DNA of 36,030 nucleotides from an uncultured Prevotella sp. Its GTDB lineage: Bacteria > Bacteroidota > Bacteroidia > Bacteroidales > Bacteroidaceae. A program made the position numbers and the translations under genes. The stretch's first letter is position 1. Every line of letters begins with the position of its first letter. Below are positions 1 through 7,674 of the stretch, one piece after another. The stretch covers positions 1 through 36,030 of the forward strand of contig CALUFN010000022.1 in assembly GCA_944319945.1 (NCBI GenBank). Direction: 5' to 3'. The notes below the pieces were generated by a model. It made no database searches. It was given only the letters and a program-made list of their open reading frames with translations, and was not told the origin of the DNA.

Positions 1-77
1 GATTGTCAACTATAAAGGTACTAAAAATATTCCATTCCCACAACTTTTTTATGCTTTTCTTATGCCGAACTCACGTT
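1..77 (-). repeat. Left copy of window-bounding 73-bp inverted repeat (probable IS end)
   Basis: Bases 5-77 are the exact reverse complement of 35958-36030 at the other end of the window. Read on the minus strand the repeat runs inward from GTGAGTTCGG and carries a Bacteroidales-type promoter (TTG, 20 bp, TACCTTTA) pointing off the window edge. This is the expected layout of the 5' end of an insertion sequence whose transposase lies just outside. The sequences flanking the repeat differ at the two ends. The neighbouring genes are chromosomal, so I read the two copies as separate insertions of one element where assembly stopped, not as termini of a replicon. The transposase itself is not visible. 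Confidence 0.65.
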
Positions 78-165
78 CTTTTACAACGTAAAAAGCCACC
101 TTTCGCAAACGCACGAAAAAGCGTAAGAAAACCGTAACACAGTCTACGACGGCGACACTTGGCAC

Positions 166-197
166 TAAAAAACCGCGCAACGCAAACGTTACGCGGT
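166..197 (-). terminator. Rho-independent terminator of the OmpH-like gene
   Basis: Arms at 172-182 and 187-197 form an 11-bp stem with one mismatch and a CAAA loop. The run of A at 166-172 gives a U tract on the minus-strand transcript. It lies about 30 bases beyond the stop of the OmpH-like lipoprotein gene. Confidence 0.8.
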
Positions 198-228
198 CTC
201 ATGTGCATTAAACGATGTCTTATCCTAA

Positions 229-822
229 TTATTTCTTCTTTGCAGGAGCCGGTTTGTAAGCCTTGTTGAGCCCTGCTATCACCTCGTCGGTAATGTCATA
301 CGCCTTATCGGCATAAAGGATGTTGTCGCCGGCCTTGCTTATTATGAGCGAATACTTCTTGGTCTTGTTATACACTGCGAGATAATGCTGGATGCTGTCG
401 CGCAAGGCTTTGTTGAACTTCTCGGTCTCAGCCTGAAACTCAGTGCCGAGCCTCTGCTGCAGCTCCCTCAAGTCTGCGTCCTGCTTCTGCAGGCCGGCCT
501 GCACGGCCTCTGCCTGCTGCTGGGTGTACTTGTTGTTCTGGATGTCCTGCTGGAACTTGGCTACGGCGTTCTGCAACGAACGGCCTTTCGAGTTAATCGT
601 GTTCTGTATGTTCTGGCTTTTTTTCTCAAGCACGAGCGAATACTCCTTGCAGAACTTGTACTGCGACATTATCGAGTCTACTTCGACATAGGCGATCTTC
701 ATGCCGGTGTTGGCAGTCCCGGAAGCAGCGGGCTTGTCGTCGACCTTCGGTGCCTGATTGTTGCACGAAGCAAACGCTAAAGACAGCAGCGCGGCGGCTG
801 CCATTGTGATAGTTTTTTTCAT
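229..822 (-). CDS. OmpH/Skp-family periplasmic chaperone-like lipoprotein
   Basis: A 197-residue protein starting MKKTITM, with a lipoprotein signal peptide whose cysteine is residue 20 (FASC). After a short Ala/Pro linker comes the Skp/OmpH pattern: a beta strand (KIAYVEVDSIMSQYKF), a long Gln/Lys-rich coiled coil (about residues 60-140), and a C-terminal half ending in a Lys/Pro/Ala tail. Skp proteins hold unfolded outer-membrane proteins in the periplasm. Bacteroidales carry several paralogues and this one is predicted to be lipid-anchored. An upstream in-frame ATG at 915 exists, but the longer reading would put 31 charged residues before the signal peptide, so 822 is preferred. It follows the small membrane protein by 22 bases and probably shares its promoter. 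Confidence 0.85.
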   Translation of the reverse strand: MKKTITMAAAALLSLAFASCNNQAPKVDDKPAASGTANTGMKIAYVEVDSIMSQYKFCKEYSLVLEKKSQNIQNTINSKGRSLQNAVAKFQQDIQNNKYTQQQAEAVQAGLQKQDADLRELQQRLGTEFQAETEKFNKALRDSIQHYLAVYNKTKKYSLIISKAGDNILYADKAYDITDEVIAGLNKAYKPAPAKKK

Positions 823-844
823 AATCTTATTATTGCTTATTATT

Positions 845-1066
845 TTATTTGTCATAACCGGCGTCCGCAGCGCAGCGGCTTGCCCGCGCCGAACGCTCTT
901 CCTTGTCTTGTTCAATCACGCAGTGAATCTTCATCTTGCGCAAGCCCGGATTGTCGCCGACATGCTGGGAAGAGAATCTTCCGCCCTTTACAAAAATCAC
1001 CTTTACCGACAACAATACTACCGATATAGCAATTATTAACACGGTTATGATGAAAATCTCTGCCAT
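845..1066 (-). CDS. Small conserved membrane protein
   Basis: A 73-residue protein with one N-terminal membrane helix (MAEIFIITVLIIAISVVLLS). A conserved-looking cytoplasmic tail follows, with GRFSSQHVGDNPGLRKMKIH and CVIEQDKEER. From memory this tail resembles a widespread unnamed Bacteroidales small protein with an HV.....LR..GIHCVQSQDRE pattern. The function is unknown. The ATG at 1066 is used because the preceding in-frame TTG falls inside the -7 box. A strong promoter lies directly upstream. It is probably transcribed together with the OmpH-like gene, which starts 22 bases after its stop. Confidence 0.7.
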   Translation of the reverse strand: MAEIFIITVLIIAISVVLLSVKVIFVKGGRFSSQHVGDNPGLRKMKIHCVIEQDKEERSARASRCAADAGYDK

Positions 1067-1084
1067 TTTTCTTATTTTTGCATG

Positions 1085-1115
1085 CAAAGATAATGCAAAT
1101 CACGAGAAACGCAAA
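1085..1115 (-). promoter_or_regulatory. Bacteroidales housekeeping promoter for the small protein/OmpH pair
   Basis: On the minus strand TTTG (1112-1115) is followed by 19 bp and TATCTTTG (1085-1092), an exact match to the -33/-7 consensus of this phylum. Transcription would start near 1078, leaving a leader of only about 12 bases. Confidence 0.8.
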
Positions 1116-1240
1116 ATTAAAGAGGGAAAAACTGACATCTCATTTCAAACAGATAAGACAGACAAGCCGACACGGACAATCGGGGCGGACATTATTGTCA
1201 GCCTGCGACTTAACGGCTTGCAAAAATCAGACTAAAGACT

Positions 1241-2704
1241 ATGGATAAAAACGAATTGAAACCCCGGTGCGTATTTGAACAGTTCGCTAAAATCAACCGG
1301 ATTCCGCGTCCGTCAAAGCACGAGGAAAAGATGATCGAGTTCCTTAAGGATTTCGGCAACGGACTGAAGTTGGAAACACACGTCGACAAGACTGGCAACG
1401 TGATTATCAGGAAACCGGCGTCGAAAGGATACGAGAAGAAAAAGACGCTGATACTGCAAAGCCACATGGACATGGTGTGCGAGAAGTTGGTAGACGTCGA
1501 CATCGACTTCACGAAAGACCCCATCGAGACTTACGTCGACGGAGAATGGCTGAGGGCTAAGGGTACGACGCTCGGCGCCGACGACGGCATAGGCTGCGCC
1601 ATGCAGATGGCCGTGCTCGCGGACGACAGTCTGGAGCACGGGCCGATAGAATGCGTCTTCACAAGAGACGAGGAGACAGGGCTGACCGGAGCCGAAGGCA
1701 TGGAGACCGGCTTCATGACGGGCGACCTGCTGATCAATCTCGACAGCGAGGACGAAGGACAGTTCTTCATAAGCTGCGCCGGAGGAATGACAACTCGCGC
1801 CACGTTCAAGTTTGACAAGAAAGAGGATGCGCCGGCCGGATACTTCTTCATGCGCCTTTCGCTCAAAGGCCTGCACGGAGGACACAGCGGCGACGACATC
1901 AACAAAAAGTTTGCAAACGGCATCAAACTGCTTTCGCGCTTCATCTACCTCATCGGCGAAAGCCACGACGTGCGCATAGCGTCGTTCGACTCGGGCCGCA
2001 TGCACAACGCCATTCCGCGCGACGGCGTAGTTGTGTTCGCCGTGCCGTCTGCCGAAAAGGAAGACATACGCGTAGCGCTTAACATATTCGCAAAAGACGT
2101 TGAAGACGAGTTCCATGTAACCGAAAAGAACATGGAGTTCAGCCTCGAGAGCACCGACATGGAGCCTGTAATGCCGAAAAACGTAGGACAAAACCTGATA
2201 ACAGCATTACAGGCCGTAGACAACGGTCCATACTCTATGTGCCAGGACGAGGCTTTGGCATGGATGGTGGAAACGTCAAACAACGTAGCCAGCGTCACTA
2301 CCAGTGGCAACGAAGTGAAAGTTGTAGCATCGCAGAGGTCTAACGTGGCCAGCAACCTCGTAAACATGGGCAACACGGTGAAAGCTGCGTTCACGCTTGC
2401 GGGAGCCGAAGTGGTTCAGGGCGACAAGTATCCGGCATGGAAGATGAATCCCGACAGCCAACTCACGCGCATCGTTGCCGAGACGTATAAAAAACTGTTC
2501 GGTAAAGAACCGAAAGTTATCGGCATACACGCCGGACTTGAATGCGGACTGTTCTCTGAGAAGTATCCCAACCTCGACATGGTGTCGATGGGGCCGACCC
2601 TCCGCGGCGTGCATTCGCCCGACGAGCGCCTGCTGATACCTACGGTGCAGATGGTGTGGGACCACTTGCTGGAGATAATGAAGAACATCCCCGACGGGCA
2701 GTAA
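1241..2704 (+). CDS. pepD: Cytosolic nonspecific dipeptidase / aminoacyl-histidine dipeptidase (M20C)
   Basis: A 487-residue enzyme of the PepD family, which hydrolyses Xaa-His and other unblocked dipeptides in the cytoplasm with two metal ions. The M20 metal and catalytic motifs are visible in order: QSHMDMVCE (about residue 80), GTTLGADDGIGCAM, FTRDEETGLTGAEGM with the Asp-Glu-Glu pair, LINLDSEDEG, then the dimerisation-domain GLHGGHSGDDI, and a final metal-binding region around GLECGLFSEK and GVHSPDE. Length is normal for the family (about 485). It stands alone, with no clear TAnnTTTG box in the 125 bases upstream. A small lipoprotein gene follows after 39 bases and may be co-transcribed. 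Confidence 0.95.
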   Translation: MDKNELKPRCVFEQFAKINRIPRPSKHEEKMIEFLKDFGNGLKLETHVDKTGNVIIRKPASKGYEKKKTLILQSHMDMVCEKLVDVDIDFTKDPIETYVDGEWLRAKGTTLGADDGIGCAMQMAVLADDSLEHGPIECVFTRDEETGLTGAEGMETGFMTGDLLINLDSEDEGQFFISCAGGMTTRATFKFDKKEDAPAGYFFMRLSLKGLHGGHSGDDINKKFANGIKLLSRFIYLIGESHDVRIASFDSGRMHNAIPRDGVVVFAVPSAEKEDIRVALNIFAKDVEDEFHVTEKNMEFSLESTDMEPVMPKNVGQNLITALQAVDNGPYSMCQDEALAWMVETSNNVASVTTSGNEVKVVASQRSNVASNLVNMGNTVKAAFTLAGAEVVQGDKYPAWKMNPDSQLTRIVAETYKKLFGKEPKVIGIHAGLECGLFSEKYPNLDMVSMGPTLRGVHSPDERLLIPTVQMVWDHLLEIMKNIPDGQ

Positions 2705-2743
2705 GACGGGCGTCGCCGTTTCTACACCTTTTACTATAAATAC

Positions 2744-3106
2744 ATGGCAAAACTTATTAACAAGATAACATTTGCATGCATGGCTGCGGCATTAGCACTA
2801 TCGGGCTGCGGCAAACAGCACAAGGCGGAAAGCGTGGTGACCGACTTTCTTGACGACAACCTACAGGCCGGCGGCTACTCGGTGAAGTTCAAGGACCTTG
2901 ACTCCACCCGGTACGTAAGCGACAGCATGGTAACCGTGATGAGAGACAATGCCGACAATAATAAGATGTATAAGCGTGGAATAAAATACGCTCCTACGGG
3001 AAAGCAATACATTTACCTTAACACGGAAATATACGTCGGCGACGATACCGCCAGACATACGTTCTACCTTGACCAAGCACTGACGCAGGTGGTGGCATTC
3101 AAATAA
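2744..3106 (+). CDS. Small lipoprotein of unknown function
   Basis: A 120-residue protein with a lipoprotein signal (lipobox ALSGC, cysteine 22). The short mature domain has sequence VVTDFLDDNLQAGGYSVKF and ends in beta-rich segments (TGKQYIYLNTEIYVGDD, HTFYLDQALTQVVAFK). I do not recognise a named family. The layout, a charged helix then paired strands, recalls other tiny Bacteroidales lipoproteins. It sits 39 bases after pepD on the same strand and is followed by a long-armed inverted repeat that may end the transcript. Confidence 0.75.
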   Translation: MAKLINKITFACMAAALALSGCGKQHKAESVVTDFLDDNLQAGGYSVKFKDLDSTRYVSDSMVTVMRDNADNNKMYKRGIKYAPTGKQYIYLNTEIYVGDDTARHTFYLDQALTQVVAFK

Positions 3107-3130
3107 GCGGCGGAACGTAATAATAAAAAG

Positions 3131-3204
3131 AGGTGAGATTGTGGAATCCGTACTCCGTTATGAGGGAAATCCTTCAGCGAAGACAGGTTTTCACAATCTC
3201 ACCT
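3131..3204 (+). repeat. 13-bp perfect inverted repeat with a 48-base loop upstream of htpG
   Basis: AGGTGAGATTGTG (3131-3143) is exactly repeated in reverse complement at 3192-3204, followed by TTTT. As RNA it could end transcription of the lipoprotein gene, although the loop is unusually long; it contains a small CTTC/GAAG hairpin. As DNA its two arms lie about 105-118 and 44-57 bases before the predicted htpG start site, so they could instead be activator sites for the sigma-54 promoter just downstream. Confidence 0.6.
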
Positions 3205-3220
3205 TTTTAGATTTGTCCTT

Positions 3221-3238
3221 TTGGCACGGATTTTGCAG
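3221..3238 (+). promoter_or_regulatory. Sigma-54 (RpoN) promoter of htpG
   Basis: The sequence reads TTGGCACG, four bases, TTGCA. GG (3223-3224) and GC (3235-3236) are separated by exactly 10 bp, which is the invariant sigma-54 geometry. The transcript would begin near 3248, giving a leader of about 26 bases before the htpG ATG. A TAGATTTG at 3208-3215 resembles a -7 box but has no TTG at the right distance. Confidence 0.75.
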
Positions 3239-3273
3239 ATGGTTTCAACAAACGAAACAAACAATAAAAGACT

Positions 3274-5331
3274 ATGCAAAAAGGCAACATCGGGGTTACG
3301 ACTGAGAACATATTCCCCGTAATCAAAAAGTTCTTGTATTCAGACCATGAAATCTTCCTGCGTGAAATGGTGAGCAACGCCGTCGATGCCACACAGAAGA
3401 TGAAGACTCTTGCCGAGCGTGGCGACTTTAAGGGTGAGCTTGGAGACCTTACCATACACGTAGATCTCGACGAGAAAAACAAAACGCTGACTATAAGCGA
3501 CAGGGGTATTGGAATGACCGAGGAAGAAATAGACAAATACATCAACCAGATTGCATTCTCGGGTGTAAGCGATTTCCTCAACAAGTATAAAGACAACGCC
3601 AACGCCATAATAGGCCACTTCGGCTTAGGATTCTACAGCGCGTTCATGGTAAGCGACAAGGTTGAGATCGTCACCAAGAGCTATAAGGACGGAGCTAAGG
3701 CCGTAAAGTGGAGCTGCGACGGCAGTCCGTCGTTCGTCATCGACGACGCAGAGAAGGCCGACCGCGGCTCGGACATTGTGCTGCACATATCCGACGACTG
3801 CAAGGAGTTTCTTGAAAAAGGACGAATACAAGGATTGCTCAACAAGTACTGCAAGTTCATGCCCGTGCCTATTGCGTTCGGCAAGAAGACCGAATGGAAA
3901 GACGGCAAGCAGGTGGAGACAACCGAAGACAACATAATCAACGACATGGAGCCGCTGTGGACGAAAGCCCCGAGCTCGCTGAAAGACGAAGACTATAAGA
4001 AATTCTACCACGAGCTTTACCCGATGCAGGACGACCCTCTTTTCTGGATACACCTGAACGTGGACTATCCGTTCAACCTTACGGGCATACTTTATTTCCC
4101 CCGCATAAAGTCGAACATCGACCTGCAGCGCAACAAGATACAGCTATACTGTAATCAGGTGTTCGTCACCGACCAGGTGGAAGGCATCGTACCAGACTTC
4201 CTGACACTACTGCACGGAGTGATAGACTCGCCCGACATACCTCTTAACGTCAGCCGCAGCTACCTGCAGAGCGACCGCGACGTGAAGAAGATATCGACGT
4301 ACATTACGAAGAAGGTGGCCGACAGGCTTTCGGGGATATTCAAGGAGAACCGTAAGGAGTACGAGAGCAAGTGGGACGACCTGAAGCTGTTCATCAACTA
4401 CGGCATGCTGTCACAGGAGGACTTCTACGACCGCGCCAAAGACTTCACCCTGATGAAAGACGTGGACGGCAAATACTTCACCCTCGACGAATACAAGGCA
4501 CTGATAAAAGACAACCAAACAGACAAGGAGGGCCAGACAATCTATCTGTACGCCACCGACAAGGAAGGGCAATACTCGTACATAGAGAACGCTAAGGACA
4601 AGGGCTACAGCGTGCTTCTGCTTGACGGCCAGCTCGACGTGCCAACCGTGTCAATGTTTGAACAAAAGTTAGAGAAGAGCCGCTTCATGCGTGTTGACAG
4701 CGACACCGTAGACCGTCTCATTGTAAAGGACGAGGTTAAGAAGAGCGGCTTGGACAATGACACGGCTGACAATCTGTCATCAGCGTTCCGCTCGCAAATG
4801 CCGAAGATTGACAAGGCCGAGTTCAGCGTAGAGGTACAACCGCTCGGCGAGAACGCAGGCCCGGTGATGATAACGCAAAGCGAATACATGCGCCGAATGA
4901 AAGACATCAGCCGCTACCAGGCAGGAATGAGCTTCTACGCCCAGATGCCCGACAGCTACAGCCTCGTGCTCAACAGCGACCACAAGCTCATCAAGGACGT
5001 CATTGCCGACGGCGACGAGAAATGCGGCGAGGCACTCAAGCCCGTGCTTGGCGAGATCAAGGGACAGCAGGCCCGCTTGGCAGCCATACGCCAAAACCAA
5101 AGCAAGAAGAAGCCCGAGGAGGTGACGCAAGACGAGAAAGACGACCTTGCCGCCACGGAGAAGGCTCTCGACGAGCAGCGCAACAAGAAACAGCAAATAA
5201 TTGCCGACTACGCTAAGAACAACAAGATAGTGCACCAGCTGATCGACCTCGCCCTGCTGCAAAACGGCATGCTGAAGGGTCCCGCACTCGACGCTTTCAT
5301 AAAGCGGTCGGTAGACCTGATAGAAAGATAA
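3274..5331 (+). CDS. htpG: Molecular chaperone HtpG (Hsp90)
   Basis: A 685-residue bacterial Hsp90, the usual Bacteroidales length. The N-terminal GHKL ATPase begins with GVTTENIFPVIKKFLYSDHE and shows FLREMVSNAVDA (ATP-lid Glu and Asn), SDRGIGMT, and GHFGLGFYSAFMVSDKV. The middle domain follows (PLFWIHLNVDYPFNLTGILYFP, then NVSRSYLQSD with the catalytic-loop Arg). The C-terminal dimerisation domain ends in LNGMLKGPALDAFIKRS-type sequence. It folds or remodels client proteins in the cytosol in an ATP cycle. The predicted control is sigma-54 dependent, which is unusual for this gene. A 62-residue gene begins 5 bases after its stop and is very likely in the same transcript. Confidence 0.96.
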   Translation: MQKGNIGVTTENIFPVIKKFLYSDHEIFLREMVSNAVDATQKMKTLAERGDFKGELGDLTIHVDLDEKNKTLTISDRGIGMTEEEIDKYINQIAFSGVSDFLNKYKDNANAIIGHFGLGFYSAFMVSDKVEIVTKSYKDGAKAVKWSCDGSPSFVIDDAEKADRGSDIVLHISDDCKEFLEKGRIQGLLNKYCKFMPVPIAFGKKTEWKDGKQVETTEDNIINDMEPLWTKAPSSLKDEDYKKFYHELYPMQDDPLFWIHLNVDYPFNLTGILYFPRIKSNIDLQRNKIQLYCNQVFVTDQVEGIVPDFLTLLHGVIDSPDIPLNVSRSYLQSDRDVKKISTYITKKVADRLSGIFKENRKEYESKWDDLKLFINYGMLSQEDFYDRAKDFTLMKDVDGKYFTLDEYKALIKDNQTDKEGQTIYLYATDKEGQYSYIENAKDKGYSVLLLDGQLDVPTVSMFEQKLEKSRFMRVDSDTVDRLIVKDEVKKSGLDNDTADNLSSAFRSQMPKIDKAEFSVEVQPLGENAGPVMITQSEYMRRMKDISRYQAGMSFYAQMPDSYSLVLNSDHKLIKDVIADGDEKCGEALKPVLGEIKGQQARLAAIRQNQSKKKPEEVTQDEKDDLAATEKALDEQRNKKQQIIADYAKNNKIVHQLIDLALLQNGMLKGPALDAFIKRSVDLIER

Positions 5332-5336
5332 GCCCA

Positions 5337-5525
5337 ATGAGCAAGCAACGCCGAGTAGCCGTCAACCGCCTGTTCGTAGACGACCGTGAGATAAGGCCGT
5401 GCGCCATTGAGATAGTCGACGGAAAGGTTATGGGCTATTACAAGCTGACCGAGGAGCTGCCCAACACCGAGTGGCTCGGAGGGACGGCGAGAATAATCAA
5501 CGGCGAACTGGTGACCGACCGGTGA
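5337..5525 (+). CDS. Small protein of unknown function, co-transcribed with htpG
   Basis: A 62-residue protein, MSKQRRVAVNRLFVDDREIR onward, ending ARIINGELVTDR. It has a beta-rich pattern with VEIVDGKVMGYY-like alternation and a TEWLGGTARI segment, and no signal or membrane helix. I do not recognise a named family. It begins 5 bases after the htpG stop and ends just before a strong terminator, so it is the distal gene of the htpG transcript. The tight coupling suggests a link to the same stress response, but that is inference. Confidence 0.65.
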   Translation: MSKQRRVAVNRLFVDDREIRPCAIEIVDGKVMGYYKLTEELPNTEWLGGTARIINGELVTDR

Positions 5526-5559
5526 CAAAGCCGTCCGTCAACGACACACATACATACAC

Positions 5560-5604
5560 TAAGGCCGCAAGAAGCGATACAGCTCTTGCGGCCTTAGCGT
5601 TTTA
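5560..5604 (+). terminator. Rho-independent terminator of htpG transcript
   Basis: Perfect 13-bp stem (5560-5572 with 5584-5596), 11-base loop, then GCGTTTTATTTATTT. It lies between the convergent htpG and ileS operons. The stem would also form on the minus strand, where the U tract is poor. Confidence 0.85.
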
Positions 5605-5605
5605 T

Positions 5606-6577
5606 TTATTTCTCCTTTCTCTTGTTGACATCAGACATTTTCAGGGGTCGCCCCGGAGCTGCCTGCATGGGCGTGGCCTTCATCACGTTGTTATTGAGCG
5701 GCTGCACGGTCTGCGACTTGCCTCTGCGGGCGGTATCGACAGGCGCGCGGCGCGACGTAGGCGACAGCGTGCCTTGCTCAGGTGTCTTGTCGTCGACTGC
5801 GCGCATCCTCACCATCCTTATGTTGTCTAAGAACATCAGGCACGGACCGTCGCCGTCGTCGTGGCGGCTCCTACTCCGGCGGCCGAGGTAGACGAAGCCT
5901 CTTACAGACTTTATCCCCTGACGGTCACCGTCGTTGACGGTCACGCTGTAGTTGGACGTGGACGACATCCTCGTAGTGCTCGAGGCTACGCTGTCATTCT
6001 TAAAGCTGACGGCCAGCACTGCCACTCCTTCCATACCGCTTTCGCGACTGACGAGGTCGCAGTTGAAGCTAAAGATGATTTTGTCGCCCTTGTGGTATGT
6101 GCTGTCGGCTTGTATGTCAAACGTCATCACGTTGTATGGTGCCTGAGGCATGAGCATCACGGCGGGTGCGCCCGTCCACAGATTAGAGGTGTCGCGGGCG
6201 GAGGTCAGTGCACCGTAGCGTCGCAGATCGTTAGCCGAGGCTCCAAGTGCCATTGCGTCATCCTCGAGACGCTTGGATATGTTCTCATAAATGGCGTGCA
6301 GACGGTCGGCGTGGCGCATGTAATAAACGAGCGACGAGTCGAAGTCGGCCTGCGTTATACCGTACTTATGCAGCACGGCTTGGCGGTAAAGCGTCTGGTC
6401 GTAGTCGCGAGTCGAGGCATCGTCGCCGCCCTCGGCCATTGCGTCGGCCAAGTGATAGTCGTAGAGTATGTCTTCAAACTCGCCGGGCTGCAGGTACTCG
6501 TCGGGCACTTGCGGCTTGCACGCGAGTACTACGGCCGAGACGGCGATGAGCAGCGGAAGTATGCGCATGTGGTTCAT
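5606..6577 (-). CDS. DUF4296 lipoprotein
   Basis: A 323-residue lipoprotein (MNHMRILPLLIAVSAVVLAC, lipobox cysteine 20). It carries the DUF4296 signature at the mature N-terminus: PDEYLQPGEFEDILYDYHLA, then a helical part around LYRQAVLHKYGITQADFDSS. A beta-rich second half (ADSTYHKGDKIIFSFNCDL onward) and a Pro/Arg-rich low-complexity tail follow. The role is unknown. The family is typical of Bacteroidota and often found after lspA, its likely processing enzyme. The ATG at 6577 overlaps the lspA stop (ATGA), so translation is probably coupled. A longer reading from 6727 would overlap lspA heavily and is rejected. Confidence 0.85.
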   Translation of the reverse strand: MNHMRILPLLIAVSAVVLACKPQVPDEYLQPGEFEDILYDYHLADAMAEGGDDASTRDYDQTLYRQAVLHKYGITQADFDSSLVYYMRHADRLHAIYENISKRLEDDAMALGASANDLRRYGALTSARDTSNLWTGAPAVMLMPQAPYNVMTFDIQADSTYHKGDKIIFSFNCDLVSRESGMEGVAVLAVSFKNDSVASSTTRMSSTSNYSVTVNDGDRQGIKSVRGFVYLGRRSRSRHDDGDGPCLMFLDNIRMVRMRAVDDKTPEQGTLSPTSRRAPVDTARRGKSQTVQPLNNNVMKATPMQAAPGRPLKMSDVNKRKEK

Positions 6578-7206
6578 TTCCTCGTAAACGATATTTGCGA
6601 CAATTCCCTGCGGCAAAACAGCAGCAGCATGATGACACCCACGCTGACGCAGGCATCGGCGAAATTGAACACGGGGCTGAAGAACACGAAGTTGCCGCCG
6701 CCGACCAGCGGCACCCATTCGGGCCACGTAGTGACGATGATCGGGAAGTAGAACATGTCAACCACCTTACCCATGAGGAACGGGGCGTAGCCCGTGCCGA
6801 AGGGCACGAAATACGACACGTAATAGGGCGACGAGGCGTTGAAGATAAGGCCGTAGAACATGCAGTCAACCAGATTGCCGGCGGCCCCGGCCAGTATAAG
6901 CGTGAGACACGCCAACCAAAGCGTGCGCGCCCCGAGCCTCACCTGCCGGCAGAGATACCAGCCCAGCCACCCTATTGCCGCCACGCGGAACAAGCTGAGC
7001 ACGATCTTATTGACGAACGTCAGGCCGAAGGCCATGCCGTTGTTCTCGATGAAGCTGATGTAAAACCAGTCAGTCACCCGTATGCTTTCATGCAGGCACA
7101 TACCGGTCTTCACCTCTATCTTTATGACCTGGTCTATTACGAGCAGCACAGCCACCGCTAGCCATACGGCCGCCAGCTTCCTGCCGCGTGTGTTGAATAC
7201 GGACAT
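6574..7206 (-). CDS. lspA: Lipoprotein signal peptidase (signal peptidase II)
   Basis: A 210-residue integral membrane aspartyl protease that cleaves the signal peptide of prolipoproteins after lipidation. Membrane helices lie at about residues 10-28, 67-85, 92-110 and 183-197. The catalytic pair sits in AGAAGNLVDCMFYG (Asp114) and FNFADACVSVG (Asp184). The N-terminal motif DQVIKIEV is also present. NLVDC replaces the proteobacterial NxxDR. It is longer than E. coli LspA (164), as is usual in Bacteroidota. It lies 69 bases after dksA and overlaps the downstream DUF4296 gene by 4 bases. Confidence 0.94.
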   Translation of the reverse strand: MSVFNTRGRKLAAVWLAVAVLLVIDQVIKIEVKTGMCLHESIRVTDWFYISFIENNGMAFGLTFVNKIVLSLFRVAAIGWLGWYLCRQVRLGARTLWLACLTLILAGAAGNLVDCMFYGLIFNASSPYYVSYFVPFGTGYAPFLMGKVVDMFYFPIIVTTWPEWVPLVGGGNFVFFSPVFNFADACVSVGVIMLLLFCRRELSQISFTRK

Positions 7207-7275
7207 TCGCGTTAGCTTAAAACATTATCACTATAACCCATTTTCTATTTCGCCCACACCGCCCCCACGTAAGGC

Positions 7276-7656
7276 TTAATGCTTACGTGCGTTCTTGGAG
7301 GCCACGCTGAGCGTAGCGTGGGGCACGGCGCGCAGACGCTCCTTAGGTATCAGCTCGCCCGTGATACGGTCTATGCCGTAAGTCTTGTTCTCTATCCTTA
7401 CGAGAGCGCCCTCGAGTCCCTGGATGAACTTCTGCAGGCGGCCGGCCTGTTGTATGAGTTCCTCTTTAGTCTGCGTGGCACTGCCTTCCTCGAGTACCTT
7501 GTACGTGGGCGACGTGTCGTCCACGTCGTTGCCGTCGGCGTTCATCAGCGTCCTCATCATTTGGTTGTAGTCTCGGCGCGCAAGCCTGAGCTTCTCGTTG
7601 ATGATCGTCCTGAACTCCTCAAGCTCCTCATCGCTGTAACGTGTTTTTTCTGCCAT
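7276..7656 (-). CDS. DksA/TraR-family protein, zinc finger lost
   Basis: A 126-residue protein of the DksA/TraR family. It has an N-terminal helical pair (YSDEELEEFRTIINEKLRLA, then a coiled coil through residue 85). A C-terminal segment reads YGIDRITGELIPKERLRAVP and HATLSVASK. In zinc-binding relatives this segment carries cysteines, but here there are none (GID for GIC, LSV for LC.). DksA proteins enter the RNA polymerase secondary channel and tune initiation, often with ppGpp. The Asp pair at the coiled-coil tip is not obvious. It lies 18 bases after ileS in one operon, an order found across Bacteroidales. Confidence 0.85.
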   Translation of the reverse strand: MAEKTRYSDEELEEFRTIINEKLRLARRDYNQMMRTLMNADGNDVDDTSPTYKVLEEGSATQTKEELIQQAGRLQKFIQGLEGALVRIENKTYGIDRITGELIPKERLRAVPHATLSVASKNARKH

Positions 7657-7674
7657 AATATACGTATTTTAAAG

